Below are positions 1 through 5,665 of a DNA stretch of 7,877 nt, piece after piece. Position numbers and translations under genes: made by a program. A model generated the notes under the pieces. That model worked only from the letters and a program-made list of their open reading frames with translations. It made no database searches and was not told the origin of the DNA. This stretch comes from Geminicoccaceae bacterium (lineage in GTDB: Bacteria > Pseudomonadota > Alphaproteobacteria > Geminicoccales > Geminicoccaceae): contig JAPJRA010000143.1 of assembly GCA_030824835.1 (NCBI GenBank), positions 1 to 7,877 on the forward strand, read 5' to 3'. Positions within the stretch are counted from its first letter, which is position 1, and every line of letters starts with the position of its first letter.

Positions 1-817
1 CGCAGGCGACGGGGACGCCACGGCTGCGGCACAGATCGAGCACCAGCCTCTCCCGCGCCGCCAGGCCCGCGTCCGACAAGGCGAGCCTGCCCAGCCGGTC
101 GTCGCGGTGGGGATCGACGCCGGCATTGTAGAAGACCAGATCGGGGCGGATGCGGTCGAGCAAGGGCGGTAACAGGCCGTCGACCACGGCAAGGTACTCG
201 TCGTCCCCGATTCCCGGGTCCAAGCTCACGTCGACGTCGCTCTGCTGCTTGCGGACGGGGTAGTTGGCGCGGCAGTGGACCGAGAGCGTGTGCACGCGCC
301 GATCGTCGGCCAGGATGGCAGCCGTGCCGTCGCCCTGATGAACGTCGAGGTCGACGACCATCGCCTGCGCGATCAGACCCTCGGCGAGCAGCAGCCGAGC
401 CGCGACCGCGACGTCGTTGAACACGCAGAAGCCGGCACCATGGCCCTCGAAGGCATGATGGCTGCCGCCGGCGGTATTGCAGGCGATGCCATGCTCCAGG
501 GCCAGGCGGGCAGTCAGCACCGTGCCGGCGACGGCGCACCGGCTGCGCAAGGCCAGGGTTGGGGACAGCGGCAGGCCGAGCCGCCGGATCGCCGCCGCAT
601 CGAGGCGCTGCTCGAGCACGCCGGCGACGTAGCTCGGCGCATGGGCGAGCTCGAGCCATGGCCGCGGAGCGGGCTCGGGCACGAACTCCTGGATCGGCTG
701 AAGAAGACCGGTCTCACGCAGGCAGGCGAGCAGTCGCGCGAACTTCGGCATGGGGAACCGATGTGACGCCGGCAACGGGGTGACATAGGCGGGATGATGA
801 ACCACCGGCACGCGCAT
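1..817 (-). CDS. Histone deacetylase family protein (3' end outside window)
   Basis: Predicted zinc-dependent amidohydrolase of the histone deacetylase / acetylpolyamine amidohydrolase / AcuC superfamily, a cytosolic enzyme removing acyl groups from lysine or small amines. The frame stays open to the left edge, giving 272 codons of a protein that usually has about 300. Visible motifs: N-terminal SHRFPMPK (residues 18-25), the His dyad in [11 protein letters not shown] (H120, H121), [10 protein letters not shown] (156-165) supplying zinc ligands D158 and H160, and NAGVDPH (231-237) supplying D235. The catalytic Tyr of the usual GGY-type motif would lie beyond position 1, so it cannot be checked. 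The ATG at 815-817 is chosen because it gives the normal family N-terminus; a GAGCGGGA stretch upstream is only a weak ribosome site. It is divergent from the sugar genes and probably marks the edge of that cluster. The substrate cannot be told from sequence. Confidence 0.93.
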   Translation of the reverse strand, partial: MRVPVVHHPAYVTPLPASHRFPMPKFARLLACLRETGLLQPIQEFVPEPAPRPWLELAHAPSYVAGVLEQRLDAAAIRRLGLPLSPTLALRSRCAVAGTVLTARLALEHGIACNTAGGSHHAFEGHGAGFCVFNDVAVAARLLLAEGLIAQAMVVDLDVHQGDGTAAILADDRRVHTLSVHCRANYPVRKQQSDVDVSLDPGIGDDEYLAVVDGLLPPLLDRIRPDLVFYNAGVDPHRDDRLGRLALSDAGLAARERLVLDLCRSRGVPVAC

Positions 818-942
818 GAAGGGGAGTTCCCGCTCGTTGTGCCGCCATGAGCTAGGCCGCCATGGTCCGGGCGGCAAGCCGGCACCCGCGCGCAAGACCC
901 TTGCATTCTCCTTTAATGTAATACTAAATTCAGAATAATCGC

Positions 943-956
943 CTTTTGGTTGATAG
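943..956 (+). promoter_or_regulatory. Shared upstream motif, copy 1 (CTTTTGGTTGATAG)
   Basis: This 14-base word recurs with one mismatch as CTTATGGTTGATAG at 3479-3492, the other AT-rich intergenic gap of the window and in the same orientation. Here it ends 33 bp before the rfbG start codon; the second copy ends 39 bp before the downstream glycosyltransferase start at 3532. AATC also precedes both copies by two bases (937-940 and 3473-3476). It may be a protein-binding site or a leader element. No function is known to me. Confidence 0.4.
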
Positions 957-976
957 CGGTGCCGGGCAGCCGCATG

Positions 977-982
977 AGGAGG
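977..982 (+). promoter_or_regulatory. Strong ribosome binding site of rfbG
   Basis: AGGAGG is a perfect Shine-Dalgarno core, 7 bases before the ATG at 990. It fixes the rfbG start and excludes an earlier start at 950 in another frame. Confidence 0.85.
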
Positions 983-989
983 CAGGCAT

Positions 990-2102
990 ATGGCCAACCC
1001 TTTGTTCTGGTCGGACCGTCGTGTCCTGGTGACCGGGCACACGGGCTTCAAGGGCACTTGGCTGGCCACCTGGCTGGCCGAGTTGGGTGCCCGCGTGACC
1101 GGCATCGGACGGCAGCCGGCGACCGAGCCGTCACTGTTCGCCTGCAGTGATCTTGCCGATCGAATCGACAGCCGGATCGCCGATGTCCGCTCCCGCGAGC
1201 ATCTGGCCCGTCTGCTGAACCAGACCCAACCCGAAATCATCTTCCATCTGGCGGCCCAGCCACTGGTCATGCAGAGCCTGCGCGACCCGGTGGCGACCTT
1301 CCAGAGCAATATCCTGGGCGTCGTCAATCTGCTCGATGCCGCTCGCCACCTGCAATCACTGCGCTCGATCGTCGTGGTCACGAGCGACAAATGCTACTTG
1401 CGGCCTGACCGGCGCTGCATCGAGGGTGATCCGCTCGGCGGACACGATCCCTACAGTGCCAGCAAGGCGTGCGCGGAGATCGTGACCGAAGCCTATCGGT
1501 GCTGCTTCTTCCCATCGGACGGCCATGTCGGTCTGGCCACCGCCCGCGCCGGCAACGTGATCGGCGGCGGCGACTTCTCGCCCGGGCGTCTCCTGCCCGA
1601 TCTGATTCGGGCCTACACCGCAGGCGAGCCGGCCTATCTTCGGCATCCCGGGGGCGTACGGCCGTGGCAGCATGTGCTGGATGCCCTCGCCGGCTATCTG
1701 CTGCTGGCCGAGCGTCTGGCCGCAAACCCCGCCTCGTTCTCGACCGCGTGGAATTTCGGCCCGGCGCAGGATTCGTGCTGGACCGCGGCGCAGGTCGCGG
1801 ATTTGGCGGCGGAACGGTACGGCGCGGGCGAATGGCGTGCTGCAGCCAGCGACCTCACAATCGAGGTACCGACGCTGCTGCTGGCCTCGGGCCAGGCGCA
1901 GCGGTGGCTTGGCTGGTATCCCCGTCTGGCGACCGAGGATGCGGTGGCCTGGTCCGTCGACGGCTACCGGTCCCTGCTCAAGCACGGCAACACGCACTGG
2001 CTCACCGCGCAGATCCATGCCTTCGAGACCCAGACGCCGGGCCGTGTCGGTGAGGGGATGGCCTTGCCGGCGCGGGCTGAGCTCGTCCATGTCTACGCTT
2101 GA
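990..2102 (+). CDS. rfbG: CDP-glucose 4,6-dehydratase
   Basis: Extended short-chain dehydrogenase/reductase that converts CDP-D-glucose to CDP-4-dehydro-6-deoxy-D-glucose with a tightly bound NAD cofactor, in the cytosol. Its 370 residues match the family's usual size. The N-terminal Rossmann glycine motif is TGHTGFKG (15-22), followed by a Trp-rich helix typical of the CDP-glucose enzyme. LAAQPLV follows strand 4, TSDKCY begins at T131 (T131, D133 and K134 as catalytic residues), and YSASK gives Y155 and K159. [17 protein letters not shown] is characteristic of CDP-glucose dehydratases rather than the dTDP- or GDP-sugar enzymes. The start is set by AGGAGG 7 bases upstream. Its 3' end overlaps rfbF by 14 bases, which suggests translational coupling. 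The order here is rfbG before rfbF, the reverse of the common rfbF-rfbG order. It is the first gene of the plus-strand block and is probably transcribed from the AT-rich gap upstream. Confidence 0.95.
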   Translation: MANPLFWSDRRVLVTGHTGFKGTWLATWLAELGARVTGIGRQPATEPSLFACSDLADRIDSRIADVRSREHLARLLNQTQPEIIFHLAAQPLVMQSLRDPVATFQSNILGVVNLLDAARHLQSLRSIVVVTSDKCYLRPDRRCIEGDPLGGHDPYSASKACAEIVTEAYRCCFFPSDGHVGLATARAGNVIGGGDFSPGRLLPDLIRAYTAGEPAYLRHPGGVRPWQHVLDALAGYLLLAERLAANPASFSTAWNFGPAQDSCWTAAQVADLAAERYGAGEWRAAASDLTIEVPTLLLASGQAQRWLGWYPRLATEDAVAWSVDGYRSLLKHGNTHWLTAQIHAFETQTPGRVGEGMALPARAELVHVYA

Positions 2103-2889
2103 GCCCGCCGACATCCCCATCTTCATGCTCTGCGGCGGGCTGGGCTCGCGGCTGGGCGACAGTGCCGCGATGCGGCCCAAGCCGATGCTCGACATCGGCG
2201 AGAAGCCCATGCTCGTGCACATCATGTCCTGCTACAGCCGCTTCGGCTTTCGCCGCTTCGTGCTGTGTACCGGCCACCGCAGCGAGGTCATCAGCGGCTA
2301 CTTCGCGAACTTCGCGGCGCTCAACAGCGACTACACCGTCGACTTGGCCGGCAGGACGATCAACTACCACCAGAGCGAGCATCTGCCCGCTTGGGAAGTA
2401 ACGGTGGCATTCACGGGCCTCGCCACCATGACCGGGGCGAGGCTCGCGCGCGCGGCCGGCCGCTATCTGGCCGATGCGCCGCATTTCGGCGTCACCTACG
2501 GCGACGGGCTGACCGACGCCGATCTCGGGGCGGAACTTCGGTTCCATCTCGGCCACGACCGGCTCGGCACCGTTCTGGGCGTCCAGCCACCCTCGCAGTT
2601 CGGCCGGCTGGCACTGCAGGAGGATGGCAGCGTCAGCTTCACGGAGAAGCCGCGCGCCACCGGCGACGTGGTCAGTGGCGGCTTTTTCTTCTTCCGCCGC
2701 GGGTTCCTCGACTATCTCTCGACAGATCAGGACTGCGTGCTCGAGCAACAGCCGCTTCAACGCCTGACCGCGGATGGCCAGCTTCAGGTCTATCGCCACG
2801 GTGGGTTCTGGTCGTGCGTCGACACGCTGCGCGACCGCGAGGAGGTGCAGGGCTTGTGGGAGACCGGCGCCGCCCCGTGGAAGGGATGA
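2089..2889 (+). CDS. rfbF: Glucose-1-phosphate cytidylyltransferase
   Basis: Nucleotidyltransferase making CDP-glucose and pyrophosphate from alpha-D-glucose-1-phosphate and CTP; it supplies the substrate of RfbG encoded just upstream. The protein has 266 residues against about 257 in typical members, the difference being a short N-terminal extension. Motifs in order: CGGLGSRL (15-22) and RPKPM (29-33) of the nucleotide-binding loop, with K31 the usual catalytic lysine position; TMTGARL matching the family's MTGGRL; TYGDG (136-140) with metal-binding D139; TEKP (185-188); and the family C-terminus DTLRD...GLWETGAAPWK. The ATG at 2089 is chosen because the next in-frame ATG (2125) would leave only one residue before the nucleotide-binding loop, although known RfbF proteins do begin close to that loop. 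No strong Shine-Dalgarno precedes 2089, so translation probably depends on coupling with rfbG, whose stop lies at 2100-2102. Confidence 0.95.
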   Translation: MSTLEPADIPIFMLCGGLGSRLGDSAAMRPKPMLDIGEKPMLVHIMSCYSRFGFRRFVLCTGHRSEVISGYFANFAALNSDYTVDLAGRTINYHQSEHLPAWEVTVAFTGLATMTGARLARAAGRYLADAPHFGVTYGDGLTDADLGAELRFHLGHDRLGTVLGVQPPSQFGRLALQEDGSVSFTEKPRATGDVVSGGFFFFRRGFLDYLSTDQDCVLEQQPLQRLTADGQLQVYRHGGFWSCVDTLRDREEVQGLWETGAAPWKG

Positions 2890-2893
2890 GCGC

Positions 2894-3460
2894 ATGCGCC
2901 TGATCTCTCGGCCGCTGCCGGGCATGCTCGTGCTCGAGGCCGAGGCCCATGCCGACGAGCGTGGCTCGTTCGCCCGTTGCTTCTGTCGCACGGAGCTCGA
3001 GGCGCTGGGCCTGACACCTGATATCGCCCAGGCGAACCTATCGTTCTCCGACAAAGCCGGCACGCTGCGCGGCCTGCACTACCAGGTCGGCCCGAGCGCC
3101 GAGACGAAGATCGTCATGTGCCTTCAAGGCATGCTGCATGATGTCGTCCTCGATCTGCGGCTCGACTCGCCGAGCTATGGGCGCCACGCCACGGTCGAGC
3201 TCTCACCGCATAACCGGCGGGTGATCGTTGTGCCCCAAGGCTGCGCGCATGGATTCCTCACCGGCTCAGACGCCACACTTGTCCTCTACCTGGTGACCGC
3301 AGCCTACGACCCCGTTCGTGAGCGCATCGTTCGATGGGACGACCCGAGCTTCGCGGTCGCCTGGCCCACCGCCCCACGCGTCATCTCGGCCCGGGACGCG
3401 CATCATCCGGATTTCGATCCGGCCCAGCATCTTGCTGCCCGACCACGGGTAATAGGATAG
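2894..3460 (+). CDS. RfbC/RmlC-family 4-keto-6-deoxyhexose 3,5-epimerase
   Basis: Cupin-fold epimerase of the dTDP-4-dehydrorhamnose 3,5-epimerase family; 188 residues, a normal length. Visible family motifs: DERGSFAR (21-28), NLSFSDKAGTLRGLHYQ (48-64) with catalytic base H62 and R59, K72, DVVLDLR (83-89), AHGF (118-121), and YDP...RWDDP with catalytic acid Y138, then D168. All expected catalytic residues are present, so it should be active. The start ATG follows the rfbF stop after 4 bases, with GGAAGGG (2879-2885) 8 bases upstream. Because its partners make CDP-4-keto-6-deoxyglucose and no rmlA, rmlB or rmlD is present, I infer that the substrate is the CDP sugar, with inversion at C3, C5 or both. 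A true dTDP-rhamnose enzyme whose partners lie elsewhere remains possible. The stop codon forms part of an inverted repeat (3458-3478). Confidence 0.92.
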   Translation: MRLISRPLPGMLVLEAEAHADERGSFARCFCRTELEALGLTPDIAQANLSFSDKAGTLRGLHYQVGPSAETKIVMCLQGMLHDVVLDLRLDSPSYGRHATVELSPHNRRVIVVPQGCAHGFLTGSDATLVLYLVTAAYDPVRERIVRWDDPSFAVAWPTAPRVISARDAHHPDFDPAQHLAARPRVIG

Positions 3461-3478
3461 ATTTCAGGTTGAAATCTA
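3458..3478. repeat. Perfect 9-bp inverted repeat, 3-base centre
   Basis: Left arm TAGATTTCA (3458-3466), centre GGT, right arm TGAAATCTA (3470-3478); all nine pairs match. The first three bases are the epimerase stop codon. There is no U-run afterwards and only three of nine pairs are G-C, so it is a poor intrinsic terminator. The right arm overlaps a possible -35 box (3469-3474), which makes an operator a better guess. Confidence 0.75.
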
Positions 3479-3497
3479 CTTATGGTTGATAGATTAT
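3469..3497 (+). promoter_or_regulatory. Candidate sigma70-type promoter for the glycosyltransferase genes
   Basis: TTGAAA (3469-3474, five of six to the -35 consensus) is followed after 17 bp by GATTAT (3492-3497, four of six to the -10 consensus). The setting is a 71-bp AT-rich gap (3461-3531) between GC-rich genes, which supports promoter function. If real, the gene at 3532 and those behind it can be expressed separately from the CDP-sugar genes. The -35 lies inside the inverted repeat, so a repressor bound there could block it. Prediction from sequence only. Confidence 0.4.
3479..3492 (+). promoter_or_regulatory. Shared upstream motif, copy 2 (CTTATGGTTGATAG)
   Basis: Second copy of the word at 943-956, with 13 of 14 bases identical. 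It begins directly after the inverted repeat and fills most of the spacer of the candidate promoter. It could belong to a common regulator of both transcription units. Confidence 0.4.
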
Positions 3498-3531
3498 GAC
3501 AAGCTAATAGGCGTCGGGCGGACGATGAAAC

Positions 3532-4524
3532 ATGGTGGAGCACAGGAAAATGGCGGCGCAGGCACGACAGCGCAGAGCGAGGCCGCGGATTGGGGTCGTG
3601 ATCGTCACCCATCAAGCGCGCCAGCATCTTGCGCACTGCCTGCCGCCTCTACTCCGCTCACCGCTACGTCCCCGTATCCTCGTCGTGAACTCGTCGTCCA
3701 ACGACGGCACCGTCGAGCTGGCGCGGGAGATGGGCGTCGAGACACTCACCGTCGCACGACAGACCTTCAACCATGGGCTGACACGCGAGATGGCGCGCAA
3801 CCGCGTCGGTACCGAGTTCGTCGTGATGCTGTCGCCGGACGCCTATCCGCAGCATGACGACTTCATCGAGCGGCTGACCGCCCCCCTGCTCCAGGGCAAG
3901 GCGGCGGTCGCCTATGGTCGTCAGATCGCCGGGCAGGGTGCGGGATTGCTGGAGCGCGTCGGCCGGGACTTCAACTATCCGAGCGAAAGTCATGTGCGCA
4001 GTAGGGACGACGCTGCGCGCTTCGGCAGCTACCTCCACTTTTGCTCCAATGCCTGCGCGGCGTGGTCCAACCGGGCACTGGATACGGTGGGCGGCTTCAA
4101 GCCGACCTTGGTTTCTGAGGAGACGATCGCCGTCGCCGAGTTGCTGGCCCGAGGCGAGCGGGTCGCCTACGTCGCCGAGGCGGTCGTCGAGCATACCCAC
4201 CGCTACAACCTCGCCGGCGCCTTCCGTCGCCAGTTCGATATTGGCTACAGCCGACGTCTCTATGACTGGCTGCTGCTCGTCGGTGAGGGCGACCAGATCC
4301 GCGGACGCCGGTTAGCGGCTTGCCTCGTGCGCGAGGCATGGCACGACGCGCCGGCCCAACTGCCGCGCATCCTGGTCCAGCTCGCCGCGAGCTGGCTCGG
4401 CTATCGCGCCGGGCTGGTCGGCCACCGGCTGCCGCTCGCCACGGCTCAGCGACTGAGCGGCCAAGAATTCTTCTGGACCTCCGACGTCATCCTCGAAGGC
4501 GGCGCGACCCTGGCACCGGTTTAG
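3532..4524 (+). CDS. Family 2 glycosyltransferase, rhamnosyltransferase-like
   Basis: GT-A-fold inverting glycosyltransferase, predicted to act at the cytoplasmic face on a lipid-linked or growing glycan. The protein has 330 residues, slightly longer than the usual 300 or so. The N-terminal nucleotide-sugar domain starts at IGVVIVTH (20-27) and has VVNSSSNDGT (51-60) for nucleotide binding. FNHGLTRE (79-86), YGRQ (128-131), FNYP (147-150) and FCSNACAA (170-177) are the pattern of putative rhamnosyltransferases. The metal-site segment is LSPDAYP (100-106) with D103, where these proteins more often read QDA. The usual catalytic ED segment is EE here (E196, E197). Two starts compete: ATG 3532 has no clear ribosome site, whereas in-frame ATG 3550 has GGAG at 3537-3540, 9 bases upstream, and still includes the whole domain. 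It follows the AT-rich gap and probably begins a transcript of assembly genes. Donor and acceptor are unknown. Confidence 0.9.
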   Translation: MVEHRKMAAQARQRRARPRIGVVIVTHQARQHLAHCLPPLLRSPLRPRILVVNSSSNDGTVELAREMGVETLTVARQTFNHGLTREMARNRVGTEFVVMLSPDAYPQHDDFIERLTAPLLQGKAAVAYGRQIAGQGAGLLERVGRDFNYPSESHVRSRDDAARFGSYLHFCSNACAAWSNRALDTVGGFKPTLVSEETIAVAELLARGERVAYVAEAVVEHTHRYNLAGAFRRQFDIGYSRRLYDWLLLVGEGDQIRGRRLAACLVREAWHDAPAQLPRILVQLAASWLGYRAGLVGHRLPLATAQRLSGQEFFWTSDVILEGGATLAPV

Positions 4525-4534
4525 TGGGGCAACC

Positions 4535-5665
4535 ATGCGGCTGGCATTCGTCACCAACAACCGATTCCCACCCCGCGAGGGCATCGGCCGCCACGTCCTC
4601 GAGGTCGCGACCAGACTGCAGGCCCGCGGACACGGCGTAATCATCCTCGCCCGAGGCGCTGCGTTCGAGCCTTGGGTCGAGACTGTCGTCGACGGCGTGC
4701 GCGTGCTCAACTTTCCGCACTACCCGCTGCGGCCATTTCATCAGGTGCTGGACGGGGCGGAACTCTCGAGGTGGCTTCGCGACGGGGCCGGCGGGGCCGA
4801 TCTGCTACACGTTCACTTACCGCTTCTGCCACCTTTGCTGACGTCACTGCCATTGGTCGTCACCTTTCATTCACCAATGCTGCACGATACCAGGGCGATT
4901 TCCGAGCCGGGACTGCGCCCGGCGCTGATCAAGGTCAATGCGCGCCTCTTCAGCCGCCGCTACGAGCAATCCTATCTCGACCGAGCCACCACCGTGATCA
5001 CGGTATCGGAAGCGGTACGCGTGCAGCTCGAGGTGTCGTATCGGACGCGCGGCCGGCGTCCGATCATCGTGCCGAACGGGGTCGACACCAATTTCTTCAA
5101 TATGGCGTCGGCCGCCAATCGCGGTCGGAATATTCTTTATGTCGGCCGTCTGAGCTACCGTAAGGGCCTGCTGCGACTGCTGGAAGCATTTGCCCGCCTG
5201 CCACGACGGACAGGGCTGGAACTCACCTTGGTCGGCGAAGGACCGCTCGAATCTGCGCTGCACCGGCGCGCGGTCGCGCTGGGCATCGGCGGTCAGGTCC
5301 GGTTCGCGGGCTTTCTCGATCGTGCAGGCGTGCGCGCTGCGCTCCAGACTGCCGGCTGCTTCGTCAACCCCGCCGACTACGAATCTGGTCCGCTGACCCT
5401 GCTGGAGGCCATGGCGTGCGGCACCCCGGTCGTGAGCACGGTTACCGGCCTTGCGGCCGAGATGGGACCGCGGCCACCACTGCGGCTGAGCGGCCTGGAA
5501 CCGGCGGACCTGGCCGCCGCTCTCCATGACACTCTGGCCGACACCGAGGCCGCGGCAGCCAGGGCCAGCGACGCGCGCGCCCTGGTCGTGAGCAGATTTG
5601 GCTGGGATCGGGTCGTCGACCAGTTGGAGGCAATTTACGGGTGCAGGCAGGAGCGTGCCGCATGA
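4535..5665 (+). CDS. Family 4-like glycosyltransferase
   Basis: GT-B-fold retaining glycosyltransferase of 376 residues, the usual length. The N-terminal domain starts MRLAFVTNNRFPPREGIGRH, with the glycine-rich acceptor-side loop (14-20), then DLLHVHLP (89-96), VTFHSP (109-114) and ITVSEAV (155-161). The C-terminal donor domain includes PNGVD (180-184), LYVGRLSYRKG (201-211), LVGEGP (232-237) and the E-x7-E motif with E283 and E291 in YESGPLTLLEAMACG. These are typical of enzymes using nucleoside-diphosphate sugars such as GDP-mannose or UDP-hexoses; the donor cannot be told from sequence. The start lies 10 bases after the preceding stop with a GGGG stretch as ribosome site. Its stop overlaps the next start as ATGA, so these genes should be co-translated. 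Confidence 0.92.
   Translation: MRLAFVTNNRFPPREGIGRHVLEVATRLQARGHGVIILARGAAFEPWVETVVDGVRVLNFPHYPLRPFHQVLDGAELSRWLRDGAGGADLLHVHLPLLPPLLTSLPLVVTFHSPMLHDTRAISEPGLRPALIKVNARLFSRRYEQSYLDRATTVITVSEAVRVQLEVSYRTRGRRPIIVPNGVDTNFFNMASAANRGRNILYVGRLSYRKGLLRLLEAFARLPRRTGLELTLVGEGPLESALHRRAVALGIGGQVRFAGFLDRAGVRAALQTAGCFVNPADYESGPLTLLEAMACGTPVVSTVTGLAAEMGPRPPLRLSGLEPADLAAALHDTLADTEAAAARASDARALVVSRFGWDRVVDQLEAIYGCRQERAA
5649..5653 (+). promoter_or_regulatory. Ribosome binding site fixing the start of the fusion gene
   Basis: AGGAG lies 8 bases before the ATG at 5662, inside the end of the preceding gene. It favours ATG 5662 over the in-frame GTG at 5641, which lies upstream of this site and cannot use it. 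Confidence 0.75.

Larger units (their letters stand above)
818..989. promoter_or_regulatory. Divergent intergenic region with AT-rich core
   Basis: This 172-bp gap separates two divergent genes, so it should carry promoters for both. The part nearest the deacetylase is GC-rich and holds the 9-mer GCCGCCATG twice (841-849 and 856-864). Positions about 905-950 are strikingly AT-rich compared with everything around them, as expected for a promoter core. For the plus strand, TTGCAT (901-906) and TAAATT (925-930), 18 bp apart, are a weak candidate sigma70-type pair. No convincing pair was identified for the minus strand. No ORF or RNA gene is seen here. Confidence 0.5.

Noticed and set aside
841..864. 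Direct repeat GCCGCCATG, 15 bases apart, upstream of the deacetylase
   Set aside because: Two 9-mers of low complexity in GC-rich DNA are easily due to chance and no promoter element is placed sensibly around them.
514..906. Minus-strand open frame preceded by AAAGGAG
   Set aside because: It overlaps the deacetylase in a different frame, its translation is Arg/Ser/Cys-rich with no domain, and the Shine-Dalgarno is too close to the ATG.
900..989. Search for an ops/JUMPstart (GGCGGTAGC-type) element in the leader
   Set aside because: GATAGCGGTGCC near 952-963 only loosely resembles it and the core is not matched, so RfaH-type control is not supported.
2002..3063. Long minus-strand open frame antisense to rfbF and the epimerase
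   Set aside because: A 353-codon frame is expected opposite GC-rich genes; the translation shows no motif, while the plus strand encodes two clear families.
3486..3857. Plus-strand open frame starting with TTG in the intergenic gap
   Set aside because: It overlaps the family 2 glycosyltransferase in another frame and its translation has no recognisable domain.
5641..5661. In-frame GTG as an earlier start of the fusion gene
   Set aside because: AGGAG at 5649-5653 lies downstream of it and is well placed for the ATG at 5662, which also forms the typical ATGA overlap.
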